DNA from: an uncultured Saprospiraceae bacterium
GTDB lineage: Bacteria; Bacteroidota; Bacteroidia; Chitinophagales; Saprospiraceae
DNA: 64,000 bases
Direction of reading: 5' to 3'
Assembly (NCBI GenBank): GCA_938007965.1
Contig: CALLMH010000014.1
Location: 53,608 to 117,607, forward strand
This document shows, piece by piece, positions 11,385 to 20,046 of the stretch. The notes under the pieces were generated by a model. The model saw only the letters and a list, made by a program, of their open reading frames with translations, was not told the DNA's origin and made no database searches. A program made the position numbers and the translations under genes. The first letter of the stretch is position 1, and every line of letters starts with the position of its first letter.

Positions 11385-11416
11385 AAAAAGGCTCTTAGTG
11401 ATAAGGGCCTTTTTTA
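11385..11416 (+). terminator. Terminator of icd
   Basis: A 13-pair stem from AAAAAGGCTCTTA (11385-11397) to TAAGGGCCTTTTT (11402-11414) with one G-U pair and a four-base loop GTGA, followed by T. Confidence 0.8.
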
Positions 11417-11568
11417 GTGTAGCTCAGATGTAAGGAGAGCTGTACAATTGTGTGCTGATATGGTGCTTGAATTTCAAACATATCCAGAAATTAGAGTCTG
11501 TGTCATATAGGACAAAACAATTTTGTATAAACTTAATAGTACAAGGAAAGGAATAAAAAAAACCAAAA

Positions 11569-11600
11569 AAAAGGCATCAGAAATTTTTCTGATGCCTTTT
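11569..11600. terminator. Bidirectional terminator
   Basis: A perfect 15-base inverted repeat, AAAAGGCATCAGAAA (11569-11583) and TTTCTGATGCCTTTT (11586-11600), with A-runs on the left and T on the right. It can stop transcription from icd and from the minus-strand LysM gene. Confidence 0.8.
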
Positions 11601-11704
11601 TAGCTCAACACATATTGTCTCAACTATCTTATGTGTATCGATGAGTATAGTGCATAGCTGATCTTATTTTTGATCTTATTCAATTGTAAGTTGATTATAA
11701 TCAT

Positions 11705-12697
11705 TTATCTAGTCAAATAATCTATCTCTACTTTGAATCTTCTATCAATACCGCCTAATTGCTTGGCTGTTCTAGGAGAGATAACTAATTTCACATCGTT
11801 CGTGTAAGTTCCGTATGGTATCCTTCCTATCACCTTTACCCTTACAGATCTCCTAACCAGAGGGTTGAACACATTGATATATGAATCTATAATAGCACTC
11901 TCATGAAGCGCGAAAACAGTACCGTTATCTGGAATAGTTTTATCCCAAAATGCAACTTCAGACTTCTTATTTACTTTCATGTCTGCTGCATACTTCATAG
12001 AACCTAGTAATGTAGGATTGAATCCAGCTGGATATGCTAATTCTGTAGAGTCTGATTCGGCAGTTATGCTTTGATCTTCATTATTTGTTATTGCAGAGGT
12101 TGCGTGATTGGTAGAATTTAAATCATTAGTCACAGTATTCGATTGGCTCATAGAAATACTATTTTCCCTATCAATCTCTGCACTTCTATTTTCTGTAGTT
12201 GGCATCTTACCATCTACCAATAACCAACCAATAAGAAGGTCTTGCCCAAGCGATAAATTTGAATCTGATAAATTATTACGAGATTTTAGATCATCAATGG
12301 ATTGTTTGAAATACACTCTTGAAATTCTAAATAAATTATCCTTAGGTTGAGTTTTATAATATACTGGGATATAATGACCTCGAGTGATATTATCCAATGA
12401 TGTACCTTTATATAGTTCTTTACCATTAAGAGGTATCATTAACTTCTGACCAAGTGATATTGTCGATCCTTGTTGAAGCGAATTATAAGAGTATAGTTTT
12501 TCTGTACTCACCTTATAGGCTCTTGATAAAGAATAAACGGTATGACCTTTCTGTACAATGTGAGTGTAGTATACATCAGATTGATCCGAAAGATTTATAT
12601 ATAATTTATCACCGTTGGTGAATATTGATGTTTGGTTTGTTTGGGCTGTAAGGATTTGAGTGCTGATATAAAATGCCAGCAATAATAGTTTTTTCAT
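11705..12697 (-). CDS. Secreted LysM protein with RlpA-like barrel
   Basis: A 330-residue exported cell-wall protein. The signal peptide covers about residues 1-19 (MKKLLLLAFYISTQILTAQ). Two LysM domains follow: about 44-92 (THIVQKGHTVYSLSRAY ... LGQKLMIP) and about 112-160 (KTQPKDNLFRISRVYF ... LGQDLLIGWL). A polar Ser/Thr/Asn linker leads to a C-terminal domain (about 230-330) with GSMKYAADM, ALHESAII, NVFNPLVRRSVRVKVIGRIP and VKLVISPRTAKQLGGIDRRFKVEIDY. This matches the double-psi beta-barrel of RlpA-like proteins, in which VxVxGRxP and the LS..AA..L.. helix are typical. The catalytic Asp of lytic RlpA is not obvious, so binding rather than cleavage of peptidoglycan is possible. Monocistronic. 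Confidence 0.85.
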   Translation of the reverse strand: MKKLLLLAFYISTQILTAQTNQTSIFTNGDKLYINLSDQSDVYYTHIVQKGHTVYSLSRAYKVSTEKLYSYNSLQQGSTISLGQKLMIPLNGKELYKGTSLDNITRGHYIPVYYKTQPKDNLFRISRVYFKQSIDDLKSRNNLSDSNLSLGQDLLIGWLLVDGKMPTTENRSAEIDRENSISMSQSNTVTNDLNSTNHATSAITNNEDQSITAESDSTELAYPAGFNPTLLGSMKYAADMKVNKKSEVAFWDKTIPDNGTVFALHESAIIDSYINVFNPLVRRSVRVKVIGRIPYGTYTNDVKLVISPRTAKQLGGIDRRFKVEIDYLTR

Positions 12698-13113
12698 AAA
12701 GAGCTTTTTGTTTAAATTGCAAATATATGTAAAATATTTTTAATATATAAATACCTATAAGTGTGTTAGAAATATCATGTTTAACATATACTAATTATTT
12801 GTCGGGCACCATTAAAGAGTATATATTCGATGTGAATATCGAATTGTATGAGGACTAAGAAGTTAGTAGAGGTCTATTACGATTATATACTTCTATGATA
12901 TAAGATTTCGAGATGGTAAAATTCAATTCTTTATTGTAGGTACTAATATTGAAGTGGAGGATAAACTTATGAAAAATGCTTATTTGAAGTGTATTTTTGT
13001 TTGGTTCAGTACAGAATTATTTTACTTTAAGTTCAGCTGTGAAAAATTATTATTTACTCAGACAACACAATTAAATAATCATTACTTTCGTACTTTTTAA
13101 CCAAAAATATGAC
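12698..13113. other. Divergent intergenic stretch
   Basis: Separates the LysM gene (minus) from the 3-hydroxyacyl-CoA dehydrogenase gene (plus). It has the LysM -7 box at one end and a TACTTTCG box (13083-13090, one mismatch) 23 bases before the plus-strand ATG. A 7-base palindrome ATTCGAT / ATCGAAT (12825-12831 and 12838-12844) lies between and could be a binding site. No gene was recognised. Confidence 0.5.
12720..12727 (-). promoter_or_regulatory. -7 box of the LysM protein gene
   Basis: On the minus strand this reads TATATTTG, an exact TAnnTTTG match 22 bases before the ATG. Confidence 0.45.
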
Positions 13114-14004
13114 ATGAAAAATATAACTGTGATTGGCGCTGGCACTATGGGGAATGGAATAGCCCACGTGTTTGCAATGAATAACTATAAAGTCAGTTTA
13201 GTTGATATATCTCAAGCTTCATTAGACAAAGCAATCTCAACGATCGAAAAGAACCTCGATAGAATGATTGCAAAAGAAAAAATAACGGAGGAAGCGAAGA
13301 ATAAGACTTTGTCAAATATCTTAACGTTCACAGATATGGAGCCTGGAGTCAAATCAGCTGATCTAGTAGTGGAAGCCGCTACAGAAAATGTTGATCTCAA
13401 GCTCAAAATTTTTACACAGATGGATAAATTTGCACCTAGTGATGCCATTCTAGCGACAAACACATCTAGCATAAGTATAACTAAAATTGCAGCGGCAACT
13501 GATCGCCCGGATAAAGTTATCGGCATGCATTTTATGAATCCTGTTCCAATTATGAAGTTGGTGGAAGTAATCAGAGGTTATGCAACTTCGGATATAGTAT
13601 GTGACACCATCATGAAATTGTCGTCTGATATAGGGAAAGTGCCTACAGAGGTAAATGATTATCCTGGTTTTATAGCCAATCGGATATTGATGCCTATGAT
13701 CAATGAAGCTATATACTCTTTGTATGAAGGTGTAGCTGGAGTGGAAGAAATAGATACTGTGATGAAGCTAGGTATGGCGCATCCAATGGGTCCACTCCAA
13801 TTAGCGGACTTTATAGGTCTCGATGTTTGTCTATCTATTATGAATGTGTTGTACGATGGATTTGGAAATCCTAAGTATGCCCCATGTCCATTATTGGTCA
13901 ATATGGTGACAGCTGGAGAATTGGGACGTAAGTCGGGTACAGGATTTTATGATTACCGTGCAGGAGGGAAAGAATTTATACTATCTGAGAAGTTTAAAAA
14001 ATAG
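13114..14004 (+). CDS. 3-hydroxyacyl-CoA (3-hydroxybutyryl-CoA) dehydrogenase
   Basis: A 296-residue cytoplasmic enzyme oxidising (S)-3-hydroxyacyl-CoA to 3-oxoacyl-CoA with NAD(P), or the reverse. The N-terminal Rossmann fold has GAGTMGNGIAHVFA (residues 7-20) and an acidic residue after the second strand (SLVDIS). The substrate region carries TNTSSISIT and GMHFMNPVPIMKLVEVI, with the catalytic His in GMHF and the Glu in LVEVI. The C-terminal helical dimerisation domain has NDYPGFIANRILMPMINEA and GPLQLADFIGLD. The length is typical of the single-domain form (Hbd/PaaH), not the fused FadB. The acyl-CoA dehydrogenase at 47-48.6 kb could serve the same beta-oxidation-like route, but the two are not clustered. 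Confidence 0.93.
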   Translation: MKNITVIGAGTMGNGIAHVFAMNNYKVSLVDISQASLDKAISTIEKNLDRMIAKEKITEEAKNKTLSNILTFTDMEPGVKSADLVVEAATENVDLKLKIFTQMDKFAPSDAILATNTSSISITKIAAATDRPDKVIGMHFMNPVPIMKLVEVIRGYATSDIVCDTIMKLSSDIGKVPTEVNDYPGFIANRILMPMINEAIYSLYEGVAGVEEIDTVMKLGMAHPMGPLQLADFIGLDVCLSIMNVLYDGFGNPKYAPCPLLVNMVTAGELGRKSGTGFYDYRAGGKEFILSEKFKK

Positions 14005-14144
14005 AAGTTAGTTTTTTAGATCGCAATAATGTCAAGCCTGTATATCATAATGTGAAAACATGTCGCTGGTATTGACAAAATTGTATAAAACATATTACGA
14101 ATAACCGATATATATAGTACTTTAGTGTTTTGAAAAATTAAGAT

Positions 14145-15719
14145 ATGAGCAATAAGCAACAGTTTTTAGATGAAATGTCAACTGGATATAATTTTGAGGG
14201 AGAATCGATAATACTCGGTGCGTCGAAATTAGGAGAAGAGGTAATGGGGGAGAGTTTCATAAGGATACCATTGGAGACTTTGAATCGGCACGGTCTTATA
14301 GCTGGCGCTACAGGTACCGGAAAAACTAAAACACTACAAATCATTGCGGAACAATTATCTGCGAAAGGAGTACCTTCTTTAGTCATGGATATCAAAGGAG
14401 ACTTGAGTGGTTTAGCGGTTGCCTCTGATGGACATAAGAAGATTGATGAACGACATCAAAAAATTGGTTTTCCGTTCATTGCGGATTCTAGTCCAGTAGA
14501 ATTCTTGACATTGTCAGATGAACCAGGAGCGAGATTGAGGGCTACAGTCTCTGAGTTCGGTCCAGTTCTATTTTCCAAAATACTAGAATTGAATGACACT
14601 CAACAGGGTATAGTTTCAGTCATATTTAAGTTTTGTGATGATAATCAACTGGCATTACTTGATCTTAAGGATATGAAAAAAGCGCGTCAGTACGTCACTG
14701 GGGAGGGAAAAGATGCAATCCAAGAAGAATATGGTCGTATATCTACATCTTCAGTAGGGACTATTATGAGAAAAATAATCGAATTAGAGCAACAAGGAGC
14801 TGAAGTGTTTTTTGGTGAGCGATCATTTGATGTCGATGACCTATGCAGGGTCAATGAGGATGGCAAAGGTCTCGTTTCTATATTGAGATTGACGGATATA
14901 CAGGATAAACCTAAGTTGTTTTCTACATTTATGTTGCAGATACTAGCTGAGATATATGCCAACTTTCCTGAGGAGGGAGATTTAGATAGACCAAAGTTGG
15001 CTATTTTTATTGATGAGGCGCATCTCGTATTTGACAAAGCATCTGATGCACTTATGGATCAGATCGAAGTCATCGTAAAATTAATAAGATCTAAAGGTGT
15101 TGGGCTATTCTTCGTAACACAGAATCCTACTGATATTCCAGATGAGGTACTAAGTCAGTTGGGATTGAAAGTACAACATGCACTTAGAGCATTTACAGCC
15201 AAGGATAGAAAGGCGATCAAATTAGCGTCACAGAATTATCCAATATCAGATTATTATCAAGTTGATCAACTTCTGACAGAACTAGGGATTGGGGAAGCTA
15301 TCGTATCAGCATTAGACAGTAAAGGACGACCAACACCGCTAGCTCACACCTATCTCAGAGCACCACAATCAAGAATGGACGTCCTATCTCAGAGGGAGAT
15401 AGATGCAGTTTTAGATCAATCTAACTTAATACAAAAGTATAATGAAGAGATAGATCGAGAGTCAGCATATGAAATCCTAACTGGTAAAATTGAAGATGCC
15501 CAGTCCGAAGAAGCACAAGAAAAACTGCAGGAACAAAATAAATCTGCAAGAAAAACTTCAAGAAGAGGTGAGAAAAGTACATTCGAAAAAGTCGTAAACA
15601 GTACAACTACACGTCAGATCGGAAGAACTGTAGCTAGAGAAGTAACACGTGGATTACTTGGGATATTAGGAATCAAGACGACGAGAAGAAGAAGTAAGAG
15701 AAGAAGTGGATGGTTCTGA
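14145..15719 (+). CDS. HerA-like ATPase (DUF853 / YjgR type)
   Basis: A 524-residue P-loop ATPase of the HerA/FtsK superfamily. Near the N-terminus ESIILGASKLGEEV precedes Walker A GATGTGKTKTLQ (about residue 55). DIKGDLSGLAV follows, as is typical of the DUF853 family. Walker B is LAIFIDEAHLVFD (about 285), and a sensor-like FFVTQNPTDIPDEVLSQLG lies near 325. The C-terminus is basic (TRRRSKRRSGWF), suggesting nucleic-acid or membrane-surface contact. E. coli YjgR has the same architecture, and its function is not established. The gene stands alone on the plus strand between the hydroxyacyl-CoA dehydrogenase and a cell-wall peptidase. Confidence 0.88.
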   Translation: MSNKQQFLDEMSTGYNFEGESIILGASKLGEEVMGESFIRIPLETLNRHGLIAGATGTGKTKTLQIIAEQLSAKGVPSLVMDIKGDLSGLAVASDGHKKIDERHQKIGFPFIADSSPVEFLTLSDEPGARLRATVSEFGPVLFSKILELNDTQQGIVSVIFKFCDDNQLALLDLKDMKKARQYVTGEGKDAIQEEYGRISTSSVGTIMRKIIELEQQGAEVFFGERSFDVDDLCRVNEDGKGLVSILRLTDIQDKPKLFSTFMLQILAEIYANFPEEGDLDRPKLAIFIDEAHLVFDKASDALMDQIEVIVKLIRSKGVGLFFVTQNPTDIPDEVLSQLGLKVQHALRAFTAKDRKAIKLASQNYPISDYYQVDQLLTELGIGEAIVSALDSKGRPTPLAHTYLRAPQSRMDVLSQREIDAVLDQSNLIQKYNEEIDRESAYEILTGKIEDAQSEEAQEKLQEQNKSARKTSRRGEKSTFEKVVNSTTTRQIGRTVAREVTRGLLGILGIKTTRRRSKRRSGWF

Positions 15720-15774
15720 TTTATGATTACTGATTGTCATTAATACTATTATATCAAAGACTAGATGATTAATT

Positions 15775-15806
15775 TTTGAGATTAATAATACAATGATTTA
15801 CTTTTG
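15775..15806 (+). promoter_or_regulatory. Full Bacteroidota-type promoter of the M23 peptidase gene
   Basis: TTTG (15775-15778), exactly 20 bases, then TACTTTTG (15799-15806). This matches the Bacteroidota housekeeping consensus TTTG-N19-21-TAnnTTTG in both boxes and spacing. The ATG follows 47 bases later. Confidence 0.7.
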
Positions 15807-15853
15807 CCTCCGTTTTTATATTTCATTTAATTCATACATACTCCTTTAAGTTA

Positions 15854-17179
15854 ATGTCTTCATCTAGTACGAATAACAAAAGTCATTTATATAGAGATAT
15901 TTTTGCTGCATTGTCGATAGCTGCCATTTTGGTTATCGGATACTTCGTTTATGAAAATTCTCTTGATGGAACAGATTATCTAGACGATAGTGATGAAGAA
16001 TTAGAAGTTGTAGATTACGACAGAAAGTTCAAATTTGGGTTCGATACAGAAGAATTCCACTTTGCGACCTCGAGATTAAAAAACAATCAGTTCGTAGGAC
16101 AGATACTCAATGATAATGGTATAAGCTACAGTAAAGTAGCAAAGCTGGAAGAAGTGGCAAAAGATGTATTTGATGTCCGAAATATACGTGCTGGTAAGCG
16201 ATATCATCTAGTAAAAAAGGACAGTTGTCAAGACGCAGCCTTAGCCTTCATCTATGAACCGAATCCACTGAGGTATGTGATTTATGACTTTAGGGATTCT
16301 GTAGCAGTGGATATGATCGAGAAAGACTACAGTATTGTGGTGGAGACAGCATCAGGAGAGATCAAATCTTCACTATGGCAATCCATGACAGATCAGGACA
16401 TCAATCCGGGTGTCATCGACTTGATGGAGGATGCGCTAGCATCATCAGTATCATTCTATCATACCAAGAAAGGCGATAAATTTAAAGTGATTTATGAACG
16501 GAAGTATATCGACGGAAAAGCGGTATCATTGGGTCGTATGTTAGGCGCATATTATCAAAATAAATATGGAGAATACTATTCTGTATACTATGAAAATGAT
16601 CTCTACACAGGATTCTATGATATGGAGGGCCGACCGAGTAAAAAGACATTTTTAAAATCACCAATTAAGGGGAGTGCTAGGATATCTTCTAGGTACAATC
16701 TGAGACGACTGCACCCAATCAAGAAGAGAAGGATACCTCACTTAGGTACTGATTATGCAGCGCCATACGGTACACCTATCATGGCAGTAGCAGACGGAGT
16801 GATTACAAAAGCCACCTACAATAGAAATAACGGTAGATATGTAAAAATGCGTCATGACAATACTTATGAAACACAGTATCTTCACATGCAAAGATTTGCC
16901 AAAGGTATAAGACCTGGTGTGAATGTCAGTCAAGGTTCCATCATTGGATATGTAGGCTCTACAGGACTAGCTACTGGGCCTCATGTTTGTTTCAGATTCT
17001 GGAAAAACAAAAGACAGATCGATCATTTGAAAGAAAACTTCCCGCCTGCGGATCCAATGCCAAAAGAAGAACTGCCGGAGTATTTTGAGCTTAGAGATAG
17101 TATTAGGAATATGTTAGATCATATACCTTTTGAAGGAGAATTTAGTGTAGGTCCAAATATCATGGGAGAATCTCTATAA
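15854..17179 (+). CDS. Membrane-anchored M23 (LytM) family peptidase with HxC in place of HxH
   Basis: A 441-residue envelope protein with one N-terminal membrane anchor (about residues 14-32). A long extracytoplasmic middle part resembles the OapA/LysM-like arm of M23 peptidases. The LytM domain lies at about 290-400: HLGTDYAAPYGTPI supplies His296 and Asp300 of the HxxxD zinc motif, and YLHM supplies His344. The closing motif reads GPHVCFRFWKN, so the usual second His of HxH is Cys379. Cys could still bind zinc. From memory, the same HVC(F/Y)RFWKN form occurs in other Bacteroidota homologues, so this may be a subfamily trait rather than inactivation. Likely role: cleavage of peptidoglycan cross-links or regulation of amidases. 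A strong promoter lies directly upstream. Confidence 0.88.
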   Translation: MSSSSTNNKSHLYRDIFAALSIAAILVIGYFVYENSLDGTDYLDDSDEELEVVDYDRKFKFGFDTEEFHFATSRLKNNQFVGQILNDNGISYSKVAKLEEVAKDVFDVRNIRAGKRYHLVKKDSCQDAALAFIYEPNPLRYVIYDFRDSVAVDMIEKDYSIVVETASGEIKSSLWQSMTDQDINPGVIDLMEDALASSVSFYHTKKGDKFKVIYERKYIDGKAVSLGRMLGAYYQNKYGEYYSVYYENDLYTGFYDMEGRPSKKTFLKSPIKGSARISSRYNLRRLHPIKKRRIPHLGTDYAAPYGTPIMAVADGVITKATYNRNNGRYVKMRHDNTYETQYLHMQRFAKGIRPGVNVSQGSIIGYVGSTGLATGPHVCFRFWKNKRQIDHLKENFPPADPMPKEELPEYFELRDSIRNMLDHIPFEGEFSVGPNIMGESL

Positions 17180-17313
17180 AGTGTCCGTTGAGACTTTTAG
17201 AGTGCATATTCTTTACCAATCATTATTAAGAACATCGTTGTCTACTTATCTTTCTTCTGGAAAGTGAGAAATAGGTATTTTCTTCAATTCAATTATCATT
17301 TTGTAATTTAATT

Positions 17314-19680
17314 ATGAGCATAAATTTTAAGTTGTGTTGCATTACTTTGTTTAGTGTTTTGGTCACTTTTGGATATGGTCAGTCGCAGTATAGTAGAGTC
17401 AAGATCGATCTATCTAAAGTAGATATTAATAAACTCACAGAACTTGGATTAGAGACAGATCATGGATTTAATATACCTGGAGTGCATTTTGTGAATGATT
17501 TTTCTCAAGAAGAAATAAGCTTATTGAAGAATTCTAATATCGACTTTCGAGTACTGATACCTGATATGGAGAAATATTATGAAGATAAAGGTCTGCAGTC
17601 ATCAACTAGATCAGCCAATGGATGTGAGGTTATCGATACAGATATTTATAATTATAACACCCCTGAGAATTATACATATGGGACGATGGGCGGTTATCAC
17701 ACTTATGAAGAGATGCTTATTGTCTTGGATTCTATGAGAAGTAAGTACCCTAATCTTATATCATCAAAATCACCAATCGGGACAGTCAAAACTTGGGAAA
17801 GTAACGACATATGGTGGTTGAGAGTATCAGATAATCCCGATATAGACGAAGATGAGCCGGAAGCATTGTACACTGCACTACATCATGCAAGAGAGCCTAA
17901 TGGACTGTCTCAGATGATATTTTACATTTGGTATCTTCTTGAAAATTACGAATCAGATCCTGAGGTGAAGTATCTTATAGACAATACCGAACTATACTTC
18001 ATTCCATGTGTAAACCCAGATGGTTACTTATATAATCAACAGACTAATCCTGACGGAAATGGTTTCTGGAGAAAGAATAGAAGACCTGCCAGTAATGAGA
18101 ATGAAATAGGGGTCGATCTAAATCGAAATTACGGTTTTGCATGGGGTATAGATAATGTAGGAAGCTCTCCTAATAGTAATTCAAATACATATCGAGGACC
18201 AGAACCATTCTCAGAACCAGAGACTCAAGCCGTTCGTGATTTCACAATAGCGCATGAGTTCAAAGTAGCACTCAATTATCATACCTTTGGAAACTTATTG
18301 ATTCATCCATGGGGATACAATGATCAGCCAACTGAAGAGGATTCGATATTTAAGGCTATTGGTAGTTCTATGGTCAAAGAAAATAACTTTATACTTGGTA
18401 CAGGAACTGAAACAGTAGGCTACACGGTGAATGGAGATAGTGACGACTACATGTATGGAGAGGAAGGGGAGAAAGGTAAGATTTACGCACTAACTCCGGA
18501 AGTGGGTGATGGATTTTGGCCTGATTCTACGAACATTGATTTTTATAATCGATCCTGTATGTATCAGAATTTAGCAACAGCACACTGCCTGCTTAATCAT
18601 TATGATGCCCGTATGGATATCCCCTCTACGGTTGAAGAAGATGAGGGTGTTTTTTCTCTAGAAGTTATTAAGACTGGATTCAAACCTGGCGGAGCTACAG
18701 TAGAAGTAGTGTCCCTTTCTCCTTATCTTATTTTTGAAGACTTCCTTTCGAGTTATAACTTAGAAATAGCTCAAAACGAAATATCAGAAGTCCAATTCGA
18801 AATCGCAGGAAATGCACCACCATTGACAGATCTTTCTTTTGAGGTGAAGATTGATAATGGTGAAGTTGTCTTGTCCGATACGTACACATTTACGTATAAA
18901 AGAAGTGAAAATCAAGTGATAATCGATAATGACTTAACAGATGCTAACTCATTGTCAGATATTGGGAATTGGGCATTGACTGAGGATCAATTCGTGTCCT
19001 CACCGACCTCACTTACGGATTCTCCCGATGGAGATTACGGAGCTGATGTTTTCAATATAGTTACGCTTTCTGACAATATTGATCTTACGGATATAGAGTT
19101 TGCTGCATTGAAGTTTAGTGCCAGATGGTCGATAGAGGCAAACTATGATTATGTGTTAGTACAAGCAAGTAGCGATGGTGAAAACTGGACCTCACTCTGT
19201 GGTAAGTATACTTCGGCGGGCAGCCAAAATACGCACGGGACGACTGATCCACTATTAGATGGAACGCAAGAGGATTGGGTGATAGAAGAAATGAACCTAA
19301 GTGACTTCACAGGAGAAATTTTGCAACTGAGAATGATAATGAGAAGCGATGGATATGTAGAATTAGATGGCATATACATTGATGATGTAATGATAGAAAG
19401 TAGCACACTCATATTATCCAACGTAGAAGATCTAGACCCGATCTCATTTCAGGTCTATCCGTCTATAAATGAAGGTCAATTTACTATTGAAATCGAAGAT
19501 CCGGTAACTAGTGATTCAGAAATTGAAATATGGAATACAAGTGGACAGTTGATAGAACGATATACAAACCTACGAAATAGTAATACCATCGAAATTGATA
19601 ATCTATCCACAGGGATATATCTAGTCAAGTACTTAAATGCTGGAAAAAGTGCTACAAAACAGATACACGTGATTAAATAA
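17314..19680 (+). CDS. Secreted M14 zinc carboxypeptidase with T9SS tail
   Basis: A 788-residue exported metallopeptidase. The signal peptide ends near GYGQ (residue 23). The M14 domain (about 125-430) contains the zinc ligands His191 and Glu194 in HAREPNG, the substrate-binding NPDGY and DLNRNYGFAWG, the third ligand His323 in NYHTFGNLLIHPWG, and the catalytic Glu396 in TPEVGDGFWP. A proregion-like segment precedes it. After the peptidase comes a jelly-roll-like region (about 530-690) and then a T9SS type A domain (FQVYPSINEGQFTIEI ... GIYLVKYLNAGKS). It should cleave C-terminal residues from proteins outside the cell. The DEPEALYTALHHARE context is typical of Bacteroidota M14 enzymes. The neighbours are also exported hydrolases. 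Confidence 0.93.
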   Translation: MSINFKLCCITLFSVLVTFGYGQSQYSRVKIDLSKVDINKLTELGLETDHGFNIPGVHFVNDFSQEEISLLKNSNIDFRVLIPDMEKYYEDKGLQSSTRSANGCEVIDTDIYNYNTPENYTYGTMGGYHTYEEMLIVLDSMRSKYPNLISSKSPIGTVKTWESNDIWWLRVSDNPDIDEDEPEALYTALHHAREPNGLSQMIFYIWYLLENYESDPEVKYLIDNTELYFIPCVNPDGYLYNQQTNPDGNGFWRKNRRPASNENEIGVDLNRNYGFAWGIDNVGSSPNSNSNTYRGPEPFSEPETQAVRDFTIAHEFKVALNYHTFGNLLIHPWGYNDQPTEEDSIFKAIGSSMVKENNFILGTGTETVGYTVNGDSDDYMYGEEGEKGKIYALTPEVGDGFWPDSTNIDFYNRSCMYQNLATAHCLLNHYDARMDIPSTVEEDEGVFSLEVIKTGFKPGGATVEVVSLSPYLIFEDFLSSYNLEIAQNEISEVQFEIAGNAPPLTDLSFEVKIDNGEVVLSDTYTFTYKRSENQVIIDNDLTDANSLSDIGNWALTEDQFVSSPTSLTDSPDGDYGADVFNIVTLSDNIDLTDIEFAALKFSARWSIEANYDYVLVQASSDGENWTSLCGKYTSAGSQNTHGTTDPLLDGTQEDWVIEEMNLSDFTGEILQLRMIMRSDGYVELDGIYIDDVMIESSTLILSNVEDLDPISFQVYPSINEGQFTIEIEDPVTSDSEIEIWNTSGQLIERYTNLRNSNTIEIDNLSTGIYLVKYLNAGKSATKQIHVIK

Positions 19681-20046
19681 ACATTATTTCTTTTGGGTAA
19701 GATGCAGCACATTCATATATATAAATGATTTTTTATAAATAGGAGAAGAAAAATTTCGCCTACTCTAATATTTTCAAAGTGATTTGCAATCTAATGTGAA
19801 AACGATTCGTAAGTACACTTGTAGCATTCAACGATATTTAAAATTTGAAATTTTAGATGAAGCTATTTGTTATAGCTGTAGCTAAGTAAGTGCTTTCAGC
19901 TATAAGTAACGTAAAAAAGCTAAAATGATGCTTTTCAATGGGTTGCAAAGGAATTAATATTATATTCTTAAATCGCTTCTTCATATAGTAGAGATTCATT
20001 ATCTTGATGATAGATTATCTAAGTAACCAGCAAAATGTAATCAATT
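19681..20046. other. Intergenic stretch before the S9 peptidase gene
   Basis: Contains competing inverted repeats at 19861-19904 (listed separately) and a one-mismatch -7 box TACACTTG (19814-19821). No terminator after the M14 gene and no short gene was recognised. Confidence 0.45.
19861..19904 (+). promoter_or_regulatory. Overlapping inverted repeats that allow alternative hairpins
   Basis: ATAGCT (19872-19877) can pair with AGCTAT at 19861-19866. Extended to TATAGCTG (19871-19878), it can instead pair with CAGCTATA at 19897-19904. The two pairings exclude each other. They lie about 145-185 bases before the S9 peptidase ATG. A switch is only a possibility. Confidence 0.25.

Larger units (their letters stand above)
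11360..11704. other. Intergenic stretch between convergent genes
   Basis: Holds two strong hairpins (11385-11414 and 11569-11600) and no recognisable gene. Confidence 0.6.

Noticed and set aside
12969..13100. 43-codon plus-strand reading frame before the hydroxyacyl-CoA dehydrogenase gene
   Set aside because: It spans the likely promoter of that gene, has aromatic-rich translated AT sequence without a recognisable pattern, and lacks its own promoter box.
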